Shown: positions 1 through 5,862 of the stretch, one piece after another
How the letters are laid out: each line of letters begins with the position of its first letter
Position numbering within the stretch: the first letter of the stretch is position 1
Assembly (NCBI GenBank): GCA_031266495.1
Contig: JAISAX010000001.1
Location: 1 to 8,984, forward strand
Length of the DNA stretch: 8,984 nt
Direction of reading: 5' to 3'
Source of the DNA: Opitutaceae bacterium
GTDB taxonomy: Bacteria > Verrucomicrobiota > Verrucomicrobiae > Opitutales > Opitutaceae
The notes under the pieces: generated by a model
What the model saw: only the letters and a program-made list of their open reading frames with translations
The model's database searches: none
Told to the model about the DNA's origin: nothing
Position numbers and translations under genes: made by a program

Positions 1-109
1 GGATTAGCGAAGATTAGCGAGGATTAGCGGTTCCTTACGGGTTTACGGGTACTGAACCACGGGTTCTGCATGATGGAGACCGCTGATCTTCGCTAATCTT
101 CGCTAATCC
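1..109. repeat. Inverted repeat made of 10-bp tandem units
   Basis: The left arm (1-29) is three tandem copies of a 10-bp unit of the form RGATTAGCGR. The right arm (81-109) is the same array in inverse orientation. Aligned as reverse complements the arms match at 27 of 29 positions, the first 20 perfectly. The 51-nt spacer contains a short direct repeat (TTACGGG at 36-42 and 44-50 with one extra T) and a small hairpin (GAACC 54-58 with GGTTC 62-66). The window begins inside the left arm, so the element may extend further upstream. No ORF in this stretch looks like a gene. It is most likely a dispersed intergenic repeat or a large cruciform/hairpin; its function is unknown. Confidence 0.75.
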
Positions 110-133
110 GATCCTGTCCCTGATCCTGTCCCT
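110..133. repeat. Tandem 12-bp direct repeat
   Basis: Two perfect adjacent copies of GATCCTGTCCCT (110-121 and 122-133) directly abut the right arm of the inverted repeat and lie just downstream of the phosphoesterase stop codon on the minus strand. The remaining bases to 172 contain only a weak possible stem (146-150 with 166-170) and no poly-T tract, so I do not call a terminator for the phosphoesterase gene. Confidence 0.7.
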
Positions 134-172
134 GACGTCGCCGCGCCGGGTGTTCTGTGGGCAATCCCGGTT

Positions 173-835
173 TTATGCCGGGTAGTAGCGTCGGCGGGCC
201 TTGACTTGCACGAGGCGTTTTTCGGGGAGGATGCAGGCCGTGAGCTGGCCGCCCGTCGCGCAGCCGGTGTCGAGGCCGATGGACCATTTCAGTTTATAGA
301 CATCGGGACGCGGCGTGTGGCCGTAGATCACGAACGGCGGGCCGTTCCAGCGTTCGGCCCAGTGCGGAGCCTCGGGCGCCTCGGAACGTTTGCGCGGGCG
401 CCCGGCCGCGTCGATGACCTGAATCCGGGTGACGACCGACGCCGGCTGTTTTTGCCAGGGTTCGTCGGGCAGGAAACCGCCGTGAACGCACACCGTGTTG
501 AGCTCCGGGATGTAATACGTGAGCCGCATGGTTTGCAGGTAAGCCCAGTCTTCGGGCCGCAACTGCTCGATGGTGGGCAGATCGACGTCCTTGAGCCTGG
601 AGCGGTCACCCGTGCGCTTCCAGAGCAGCAGCCGCCCCTCGTGATTGCCGAGGAGCGAGAGCGCGCGGCACTTGCGGGCCAGGTCGATGACCCGGGAACT
701 GTCGGGCCCGCGGTTGACGAGATCGCCGAGGAGCACCACCTGGTCGGCAGGCGTGAGAACAAGACGGTCGAGCAATTCGGCGAATTCCTGATAACAACCG
801 TGGATGTCGCCGATGGCGATGATGCGACCGTTCAT
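173..835 (-). CDS. Calcineurin-like metallophosphoesterase (ApaH / PP2A-like Ser/Thr phosphatase group)
   Basis: The 220-residue protein carries the ordered metal-ligand motifs of the calcineurin phosphoesterase superfamily: GDIHG (9-13), GDLVNRGPDS (37-46), GNHE (63-66), HGGF (117-120) and GHTP (171-174), followed by an IGLDTGC segment (185-191) typical of the bacterial ApaH and phage-lambda-type phosphatase branch. All expected Asp, Asn and His ligands are present, so a dinuclear-metal phosphatase is expected. The substrate (phosphoprotein or dinucleoside tetraphosphate) cannot be set from sequence. The ORF is open further upstream to 895, but the start at 835 puts GDIHG at the usual distance from the N-terminus and avoids overlap with the divergent gene. 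No signal peptide or membrane segment is seen, so it should be cytosolic. No Shine-Dalgarno sequence precedes the start. It is divergent from the next gene with a 52-nt spacer. Confidence 0.9.
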   Translation of the reverse strand: MNGRIIAIGDIHGCYQEFAELLDRLVLTPADQVVLLGDLVNRGPDSSRVIDLARKCRALSLLGNHEGRLLLWKRTGDRSRLKDVDLPTIEQLRPEDWAYLQTMRLTYYIPELNTVCVHGGFLPDEPWQKQPASVVTRIQVIDAAGRPRKRSEAPEAPHWAERWNGPPFVIYGHTPRPDVYKLKWSIGLDTGCATGGQLTACILPEKRLVQVKARRRYYPA

Positions 836-887
836 GAGCGGAAATTTGCTAGCGTCTGGCGCGGGGGGAAGTAAACACGAAACCCCT

Positions 888-1505
888 ATGGCCATGGAAC
901 TGAACCTGCAACCTCTCGCCCCCGTCTGTTTTGTCAGTGGACGCGCGTTTGCCGAAGGCGAGCGGGTGGCGAGTTTTCTGGTGAGGCCGGAAACGCCGCC
1001 CGAACCCGGAGCGCCGGAGGTGGCGCGCTACGATGTGCTGGAATCCGAACTCGGCGGCTTCACCGCGCCCGGCCCCGTGGTGTGCCGGTGGATACAGCTG
1101 TTCAAGCCGCGCAAGCAGAACGAGAACCCCGAGCGCGAGCTCAAGCTGACGGCGGAGAGCCTGTTTCTGACCCTCGCCGATCCCGCCACCCTGGGCGAGG
1201 CCGATGAAGAGACCGTGCGCATGGTGCAGGTCCTTGCGCTCATGCTGGAGCGCAAGCGCGTGCTGCGCCCGAAGGGGTCCGCGGCGGGCGGCGCGCGCTC
1301 GATCTACGAGCACGCGAAGTTGAAGCAGTTTTATGAGATCCCGGCGGTCACGGACCTGAATCCGGAGTTTTTCCTGTCGATCCAGGAACAGCTCGCCGCG
1401 CTGGTCGGCGGCAGGAGCAGCAGCGGGAGCGACGGGAGTGGCGGGAGTGGCGGGAGTGGCGCGGGCTTTTCCCGCCAAACGCCCGCCGGCGGCGAAGCCG
1501 CCTGA
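888..1505 (+). CDS. Conserved hypothetical protein with paired Cys motifs and Gly/Ser-rich tail
   Basis: This 205-residue protein is not one I can name. It opens with a Cys at 14 followed by SGRAFAEGE (17-25), then a second Cys in CRW (66-68), and a helical region ending in a basic stretch VLALMLERKRVLRPK (115-129). An acidic/amphipathic segment (about 150-173) precedes a low-complexity tail, GSDGSGGSGGSG (180-191), encoded by a 9-bp tandem repeat. The layout resembles small uncharacterised proteins I recall from Verrucomicrobia and Planctomycetes, with Cys..SGR..GE near the N-terminus and RKR after the middle helix. That is memory, not a search. Only two cysteines are present, so it is not a complete zinc ribbon by itself. 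The ORF is open back to 804, but the start at 888 avoids overlap with the divergent phosphoesterase; ATG at 894 is an alternative. No Shine-Dalgarno sequence is visible at usable spacing. Confidence 0.75.
   Translation: MAMELNLQPLAPVCFVSGRAFAEGERVASFLVRPETPPEPGAPEVARYDVLESELGGFTAPGPVVCRWIQLFKPRKQNENPERELKLTAESLFLTLADPATLGEADEETVRMVQVLALMLERKRVLRPKGSAAGGARSIYEHAKLKQFYEIPAVTDLNPEFFLSIQEQLAALVGGRSSSGSDGSGGSGGSGAGFSRQTPAGGEAA
1425..1460 (+). repeat. 9-bp tandem repeat inside the coding sequence
   Basis: Three perfect copies of GGGAGTGGC (1434-1442, 1443-1451, 1452-1460) follow a degenerate copy (1425-1433). They encode the Gly-Ser-Gly repeats in the C-terminal tail of the hypothetical protein. 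The unit is a multiple of three, so copy-number change would lengthen or shorten the tail without a frameshift. Confidence 0.8.
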
Positions 1506-1514
1506 TCGACGTGG

Positions 1515-1550
1515 CACGGGCTTCCAACCCGTGGACGGCGCGAAGCGCCG
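1515..1550. terminator. Paired hairpins between convergent genes, possible bidirectional terminator
   Basis: Two adjacent hairpins lie in the 55-nt gap between convergent stop codons. CACGGG (1515-1520) pairs with CCCGTG (1528-1533) around a CTTCCAA loop, and CGGCGC (1536-1541) pairs with GCGCCG (1545-1550) around a GAA loop. There is no T-tract on either strand, so intrinsic termination is not assured. The first hairpin looks like a dispersed palindromic repeat seen in related genomes (recalled, unverified). Position between converging genes supports a transcription-end role by inference. Confidence 0.4.
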
Positions 1551-1560
1551 CCTCCATGGC

Positions 1561-2775
1561 TCAGTACACGTCGCGCTGGTAGCGCTTGTCCTTCTTCATC
1601 TGCTTCACGTATTCGCCGGCCTGCTCGATGGTCATGCCGGCCTGCCCGGCGATGATGTCGTGGAGCGCCGTATCGACGTCCTTCGCCATGCGTTTGGCGT
1701 CGCCGCACACGTAAAAGTGGGCGCCATTGCGGATCCAGTCCCACAACCCGGGGGCGGCGGCGCGCATCTTGTCCTGCACGTAAACCTTGAGGAGCTGGTC
1801 GCGCGACCACGCGAGGTCGAGCTTCGCGACCTGGCCCCTGGCGAGGTACTCCTGCCATTCTTCCTCGTAGAGAAAATCGGTGGCGGCGTGCTGGTCGCCG
1901 AAAAACACCCAGTTGCGGCCGGTGGCGCCGGCGGCCACGCGATCCTGCAAAAACGCCCGGAACGGCGCGATGCCGGTGCCGGGGCCGACCATGATCGCAT
2001 CCTTCGACGTGTCCCCGGGCGGACCGAAGTGGGAGTTTGACACGAATACCGGCACGGGCGTCTCGCCGACCGTCACGCGGTCGGCCATGAACGTCGAGCA
2101 CACGCCGGCGCGCTGGCGACCGTTGGTCAGGTAACGCACGATCGCCACGGTGAGCTGGATCTCGTCGGGAAACGGCTTCGGGGACGATGCGATCGAATAA
2201 AGCCGCGGCATCAGCTTGCGCAGGTGATCGACGAGTTCCTGTGGCGTCAGACGGGCGGTGGCGTCCGGAAACTCCTCCAGCAGGTCGATGTATTCGCGTT
2301 CGGCGAGGAAGGCGGCGAGCACCTCCTTCGCACCGGGGTCGAGCAACCCTTCGAGCTTCGCCTTCTCCGCCGGTCCGGTGGCCCTGGTCGCCAGCGTCTG
2401 GATAATCCTGGCCGTGGGGCTGCCCAGGGCGAGACGGGACGCGAGCACTTCGCGCAGCGGAAGAGGCGCGGGGAGCTTCAACATCACGGGCGACACGGGT
2501 TCATCGCCGGTGGCGCCGAGCGCCTTGAGGATGGCGGCCACGTCTTCGGGACGGTTGGAGGGGTACACGCCCAGAGAGTCGCCGGCCTTGTAGCCGAGTC
2601 CGCTGCCGGTGAGGCTGACCACAAAATGGCGGGTTTCCTTGCCCGAACCGGGTTTGCTGAGCAGGCGGTTCCCGGTGATGCGAGCCGGGAACGGGTTGTC
2701 TTTTGTCCAAGTGGTGGTGGAGGTGGAGGTGGTGGTGGCCGTGGTGGTGGCAGGGTGGATGGCGGGAGCGGACAT
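1561..2775 (-). CDS. Sulfite reductase alpha-type (FAD/NADPH) flavoprotein reductase, no flavodoxin domain
   Basis: The 404-residue protein matches the FAD and NADPH half of CysJ and related diflavin reductases. After a Thr/Ser-rich N-terminus (10-24) come GDSLGVYPSN (65-74), the helical connecting domain (about 85-190), the FAD motif RLYSIASS (191-198), GVCSTF (224-229), the NADPH pyrophosphate motif GPGTGIAPFR (264-273), FFGDQH (291-296), AWSRDQ (322-327) and YVCGDAKRMAKDV (355-367). It ends in an aromatic Tyr-404, as is usual in this family. The FMN-binding flavodoxin domain of full CysJ is missing, so it probably passes electrons from NADPH to a separate flavodoxin or ferredoxin or directly to a haemoprotein. 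It may serve assimilatory sulfite or nitrate reduction, because the NPFPA...ETRHF opening also occurs in nitrate/sulfite reductase fusions; no partner is in the window. The ORF is open to 2916, but the start at 2775 avoids overlap with the divergent gene. No Shine-Dalgarno sequence is visible. Confidence 0.88.
   Translation of the reverse strand: MSAPAIHPATTTATTTSTSTTTWTKDNPFPARITGNRLLSKPGSGKETRHFVVSLTGSGLGYKAGDSLGVYPSNRPEDVAAILKALGATGDEPVSPVMLKLPAPLPLREVLASRLALGSPTARIIQTLATRATGPAEKAKLEGLLDPGAKEVLAAFLAEREYIDLLEEFPDATARLTPQELVDHLRKLMPRLYSIASSPKPFPDEIQLTVAIVRYLTNGRQRAGVCSTFMADRVTVGETPVPVFVSNSHFGPPGDTSKDAIMVGPGTGIAPFRAFLQDRVAAGATGRNWVFFGDQHAATDFLYEEEWQEYLARGQVAKLDLAWSRDQLLKVYVQDKMRAAAPGLWDWIRNGAHFYVCGDAKRMAKDVDTALHDIIAGQAGMTIEQAGEYVKQMKKDKRYQRDVY
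2711..2750. repeat. GGT/ACC trinucleotide tract in the reductase 5' coding region
   Basis: An imperfect GGT-type triplet tract with GGA and GCC interruptions encodes, on the minus strand, residues about 9-21 of the reductase as a near-pure Thr/Ser/Ala run. Being triplet-based, slippage would change length without breaking the frame. The conserved domain only begins near residue 27, so the tract is a dispensable-looking leader. It does not resemble a signal peptide. Confidence 0.8.
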
Positions 2776-2923
2776 AAACAGGTTAAAAAAAGCAATAAAT
2801 GCGCCGGCTTCCGGCCCGCGCAAGCATTTGCTGCCGGTGTTAACGCGGGTGGCGGTCGGTTTTATCCAGCCCGGTCCGGACATCACCCGTATGTGCACTT
2901 TCCACTTTCCGGCCACGGTGAAA
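2776..2923. promoter_or_regulatory. Divergent intergenic region with a candidate reductase promoter
   Basis: This 148-nt spacer separates the minus-strand reductase from the plus-strand ligase and should carry both promoters. On the minus strand TTGCGC (complement of 2818-2823) and TTTATT (complement of 2794-2799) are spaced 18 nt apart and would give a short leader. Each matches the sigma-70 consensus at only about four of six bases. A small GCCGG/CCGGC hairpin (2803-2807 with 2811-2815) lies within that spacer. The A/T-rich stretch at 2780-2800 contrasts with its GC-rich surroundings. I find no convincing promoter for the ligase direction. Confidence 0.3.
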
Positions 2924-4444
2924 ATGCATTCCCTCGTCGGCGTGGTCCACTCTCACTCTTCCGCAGCCAGCCATCGCGAGCCCGGCGCCTTGCGAACTTT
3001 TCGGGGCGAGGCCAAGTCCGCCCGTCCGTCCCATCCGCTGGAAACCGCGCTCCTGCTCGTGGTCGCCGCGTGGCTCTGTTTCCTGCCCTGGGCTCTCGGC
3101 GCGATGTACGTGTGGGGGCAGGGCATCGCGCTCGGCCTGGCGGTCGCGGGCTTCGCCCTCTCCGTCATGAAGCGCAGATACGGCGCGTCCATCTCCCCCA
3201 CGGGCGCGAGCTTCAATCTCATCATGTGGCCCCGCCTCGTGCGTTTTCCGGTTTTCTGGCTCGGGCTCGGCTTTCTGGCCTATATCGCCATCGGCGGGTT
3301 TAATCCCGCGTATTACTATAACAACGACGCCCGGGGCTGGTGGTTGGCCGCCGGCACGCCCGTCAAGTGGCTGCCGGCCGGCGTCGGGGCGCCTTTCTCC
3401 GGGATGAATGCCTGGCGCGTGCTGTTCGTTTACGGCGGCATCTGGCTGCTGGCCTGCGCGATCTGGGTGGGGTTCACCCGGCGCTCGACCGTCGTCACCC
3501 TGCTGACGATCGTCGTCGCCAATGGCACGGTGCTGGCCGTGATCGGCATCCTCCAGCGGGTCACCGAGGCCAAAAAGGTGCTCTGGTGCATCAGCAAGCC
3601 CGGCCTGTCCTTCGTCTCCACCCTGCTCTACAAAAACCACGCCGGAGCGTACTTCAACCTGATCGTCGCCGCGTCCTGCGTGCTGATGGCCTGGCACTTT
3701 CTCCGGGCCGCCCGGCGCATGCAACGGTCGAGCCCGGCCCCCATCTTCGCGTTTTGCGCGATCATCGGCACGCTGCTCGTGTTCCTCTCCAACTCGCGCG
3801 CGGCCGCCATCCTCCTGGCCGGTTTCATCCTCATGATCGTGATCGGCTACTTCGTCTGGTTGCTGAGCGGCAAGCAGGAGGCGCAAAACCGCATTGTGGG
3901 CCTGCTCGGTCCCGGCTGTTTTGCCGTCCTGATGATTGTGGCCTGCCAGTTTCTCAACGTGGAAAACTCGCTCCGCCGCATCGAACGGATCTTCAAGGAA
4001 GACCAGGTGAATTCCGTCGAGTGGCGCCAGCTCGCCCGGAAAGCCACCTTCCGGATGGCCGGGGACAGCCCCGTGTACGGCTGGGGGGCCGGCAGTTTCC
4101 GCCACGTATTCCCGGCCTACCAGAGGGATTATCCCATGATCTACAAACAGGGGAGACACATCTTGCACTGGGAATACGCCCACAACGACTACGCCCAGGG
4201 GTTCGCCGAACTGGGCCTCGTCGGCCTGCTCTTTCCCGCCTCGATGCTCGGTTACTGGATGGTGTCCTTCATCCGCCGGGGCGTGCTCTGGCGCATCCCG
4301 ATGCTGACCGGCGTCGCCGGACTTGGCCTGACGCTGGTGCACTCCTGGGTGGACTTTCAGGCCCACAATCCGGCTGTCCTCGGCACCTGGTGCCTGCTCT
4401 GGGTGATCTACGGCCGCTGGATGCAACTCGAACCGGCGGAGTGA
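2924..4444 (+). CDS. O-antigen ligase family (Wzy_C / WaaL-like) polytopic membrane protein
   Basis: The 506-residue inner-membrane protein has about twelve hydrophobic segments (roughly 40-59, 63-81, 108-125, 166-184, 188-208, 242-260, 274-289, 293-314, 324-343, 431-450, 458-476, 484-499). It shows the usual Wzy_C landmarks: YKNHAGAYF (236-244), SNSRA with Arg-292 (289-293), and then a large loop of about 85 residues (344-430) containing YGWGAGSF (385-392) and HNDYAQ (420-425). After that come ELGLVG (429-434) and HSWVDFQ (473-479). Such proteins join or polymerise undecaprenyl-linked glycans at the periplasmic face, or in some cases glycosylate proteins. Which of these it does is not decidable here, and no glycosyltransferases are adjacent. 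The start at 2924 is preceded by GGTGA, complementary to the anti-Shine-Dalgarno region; ATG at 2891 would add 11 residues. The ORF extends upstream to 2609 only across the reductase gene. Confidence 0.87.
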   Translation: MHSLVGVVHSHSSAASHREPGALRTFRGEAKSARPSHPLETALLLVVAAWLCFLPWALGAMYVWGQGIALGLAVAGFALSVMKRRYGASISPTGASFNLIMWPRLVRFPVFWLGLGFLAYIAIGGFNPAYYYNNDARGWWLAAGTPVKWLPAGVGAPFSGMNAWRVLFVYGGIWLLACAIWVGFTRRSTVVTLLTIVVANGTVLAVIGILQRVTEAKKVLWCISKPGLSFVSTLLYKNHAGAYFNLIVAASCVLMAWHFLRAARRMQRSSPAPIFAFCAIIGTLLVFLSNSRAAAILLAGFILMIVIGYFVWLLSGKQEAQNRIVGLLGPGCFAVLMIVACQFLNVENSLRRIERIFKEDQVNSVEWRQLARKATFRMAGDSPVYGWGAGSFRHVFPAYQRDYPMIYKQGRHILHWEYAHNDYAQGFAELGLVGLLFPASMLGYWMVSFIRRGVLWRIPMLTGVAGLGLTLVHSWVDFQAHNPAVLGTWCLLWVIYGRWMQLEPAE

Positions 4445-4470
4445 GCCGGACGTTGAAACCGCCGGCTTTT
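4444..4470 (+). terminator. Possible intrinsic terminator after the O-antigen ligase gene
   Basis: Immediately after the stop codon, AGCCGG (4444-4449) can pair with CCGGCT (4462-4467) around a 12-nt loop, and the stem runs into TTTT (4467-4470). The stem is short and the T-tract only four bases, so it is a weak terminator at best. It would partly uncouple the ligase from the downstream TauE/SafE gene. Confidence 0.4.
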
Positions 4471-4496
4471 CGTGCGATGCACGCTACCCTGACGCG

Positions 4497-5336
4497 ATGA
4501 CGCTTGCGGACTACACCACGGTTCTGGTCATGGGCCTGCTCGGCAGCGGTCATTGCATCGGCATGTGCGCGCCCTTCGCGCTCGCTGTCGGCGCGGGCGC
4601 GGGCGCGGGAGGCGGCGGAGGCGGCGGCGGCGGACGCCGGCTCGGCGCGGTCACACGCCACCTCGCCTACCAGTTCGGCAAGGCCAGCACCTATGCGTTT
4701 ATCGGCCTGCTGCTGCTGGCGGCGGCGACTTCACTGGCCGGCAACAGCGGCATGCCGATGGCAGACGCCCGCCGCTTCATCGCCGGGCTCGCCGGCGGTC
4801 TGATGATCCTCATCGGCCTCGGCTATGCGCTCGAATGGCGGCCCGTCATGTTCGCCGCCGCCGCCGGGCGGGTCGGCGGCCGCGCCTGCGGGCTCGCCCG
4901 CTCGCTCTGGCAATCGACCTCCCCCTGGAAAAGCGTGTTCATCGGCTGGCTCAACGGCTTCATCCCCTGCGGGCTCTCGCTCCCGGCGCTCGGTTTTCTC
5001 GCCGCGCAAGGGACGGCGACCGGCGTGGTCGCCGGCGCCTACGTTTTCGGCCTCGGCACGATGCCCGGCCTGCTCTTGCTGACGCTCGCCGGCCGGCGGA
5101 TCACCGCCAGCCGTCGCCGCTGGCTCACGCGGATCGCCGGCCTCACGCTCGTCGTCCTCGGCGCGCTCCTGATCCTGCGCGCCACCGGCCTGCTGACGCA
5201 TGGCGGGCACGACGGACATGCGCCCCCCGACGGACACGAAGGCCTCCCTCTGCCACCGCACGTTGCGGATTCCTTGCGCGGGCCGCTCCGCAAGGAATTT
5301 CACGTTGCGGGATTCCTTGCCCGGGCCGCCCATTAG
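4497..5336 (+). CDS. TauE/SafE-family (DsbD_2-like) membrane protein with His-rich C-terminal tail
   Basis: The 279-residue protein has about six membrane segments (roughly 7-31, 64-81, 94-112, 147-170, 175-198, 211-229). It has the two signature motifs of the DsbD_2 / 'sulfite exporter TauE/SafE family': GSGHCIGMCAPF (16-27) in the first segment and NGFIPCGLSLPAL (153-165) in the fourth. The paired CxxxC and PCG cysteines suggest metal or thiol handling. Relatives often sit beside cbb3-oxidase or copper genes, but nothing of that kind is present here, so the substrate is open. Two oddities are visible. Nine consecutive Gly (38-46) lie in the first loop. After the last helix there is a tail with His at 235, 238, 241 and 247, and the final 25 residues are encoded by a duplicated palindromic repeat. 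No Shine-Dalgarno sequence precedes ATG 4497. queF follows after 64 nt on the same strand. Confidence 0.83.
   Translation: MTLADYTTVLVMGLLGSGHCIGMCAPFALAVGAGAGAGGGGGGGGGRRLGAVTRHLAYQFGKASTYAFIGLLLLAAATSLAGNSGMPMADARRFIAGLAGGLMILIGLGYALEWRPVMFAAAAGRVGGRACGLARSLWQSTSPWKSVFIGWLNGFIPCGLSLPALGFLAAQGTATGVVAGAYVFGLGTMPGLLLLTLAGRRITASRRRWLTRIAGLTLVVLGALLILRATGLLTHGGHDGHAPPDGHEGLPLPPHVADSLRGPLRKEFHVAGFLARAAH
5259..5329. repeat. Duplicated palindromic repeat forming the 3' end of the TauE/SafE gene
   Basis: Copy one (5259-5286) and copy two (5301-5329) align at 27 of 29 positions with one inserted G and one substitution. Both begin CACGTTGCG and end GGGCCGC. Between them, CGCAAGGAAT (5289-5298) pairs perfectly with ATTCCTTGCG (5269-5278), giving a 10-bp stem with a 10-nt loop. 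The two copies start in the same reading frame, but the inserted G shifts copy two, so they are read as HVADSLRGP and HVAGFLARA. This looks like a REP-type intergenic repeat that has been captured as coding sequence. Confidence 0.75.
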
Positions 5337-5400
5337 CGGTTCCTCTCCCGCCCCTTGAGCGCATCGCAACTTCGCCCTTTCAGTCCCTCGCGCCTTTTGC

Positions 5401-5772
5401 ATGGATCGCCGGATGGCTGACCCGAAGATTCTCGAAACGTTTCCCAATCCCGCTCCGCACCGCGATTATGTCATCGAGCACACGCACCATGAATTTACCT
5501 CGGTGTGCCCCATCACCGGTCACCCCGATTTCGCCGCGATTACCGTGCGCTATGTCGCCGACCGGGTTTGCGTGGAGCTCAAGTCGCTCAAGCTCTATTT
5601 CCACGCTTTTCGCGAGGAAGGCATTTTTTTCGAGGCCGTGACCAACAGGATTTGCGACGACCTCGGCCAGTCGCTCCGGCCCCGCTCGCTCACCGTCATC
5701 GCCAACTGGAAAGGCCGCGGCGGCATCACGTCCGTCATCACCGCCGGCTGGACGCCACCGGCAGCCGGATGA
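5401..5772 (+). CDS. queF: NADPH-dependent 7-cyano-7-deazaguanine reductase (preQ0 reductase)
   Basis: QueF reduces the nitrile of preQ0 to the aminomethyl group of preQ1 in queuosine tRNA-modification synthesis, in the cytosol. The 123-residue protein is the short, single-domain (YkvM-like) form. It contains FTSVCPITGHPDF (32-44) with the nucleophile Cys-36 and the catalytic Asp-43, the QueF signature ELKSLKLYFHAFREEG (59-74) with substrate-binding Glu-59, a second conserved Glu in GIFFE (74-78), and GRGGI near the C-terminus. All the key residues I know of are present. ATG at 5413 is an equally good start (119 residues); neither has a Shine-Dalgarno sequence. No queC, queD or queE is in the window. 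The gene may be read from the promoter of the upstream membrane protein gene, 64 nt away, and it converges on trpB. Confidence 0.95.
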   Translation: MDRRMADPKILETFPNPAPHRDYVIEHTHHEFTSVCPITGHPDFAAITVRYVADRVCVELKSLKLYFHAFREEGIFFEAVTNRICDDLGQSLRPRSLTVIANWKGRGGITSVITAGWTPPAAG

Positions 5773-5790
5773 TTCCGCGGGTTCCGGAAG

Positions 5791-5808
5791 CTCGCCCGTT
5801 CAGGCGAG
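5791..5808. terminator. Hairpin between convergent queF and trpB
   Basis: CTCGCC (5791-5796) pairs perfectly with GGCGAG (5803-5808) around a 6-nt loop in the 90-nt gap between the queF and trpB stop codons. No T-tract follows on either strand. A terminator role is inferred mainly from position. Confidence 0.25.
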
Positions 5809-5862
5809 GGGGGCGAGGAGGCTTTCCCCGTTCATCCGGGCGGACAACGATGCCGAACCCCG

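Noticed and set aside
1..133. CRISPR array from the repeated 10-bp units
   Set aside because: The units are tandem without unique spacers and appear in inverted orientation; there are no cas genes.
173..835. Phage origin for the phosphoesterase because of similarity to lambda-type phosphatases
   Set aside because: The same fold group is widespread in bacterial chromosomes, and no other phage-like gene is in the window.
2224..3303. A 359-codon plus-strand frame spanning the reductase 5' end and the ligase 5' end
   Set aside because: It runs antisense to a well-supported reductase and out of frame with the ligase, and its sequence is low complexity with no family motif.
2840..4426. A 528-codon open frame on the minus strand opposite the O-antigen ligase gene
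   Set aside because: Its translation is rich in His, Asp, Gly, Glu and Arg with no domain motifs, as expected for the antisense of a GC-rich membrane-protein gene. The plus-strand frame has clear Wzy_C motifs.
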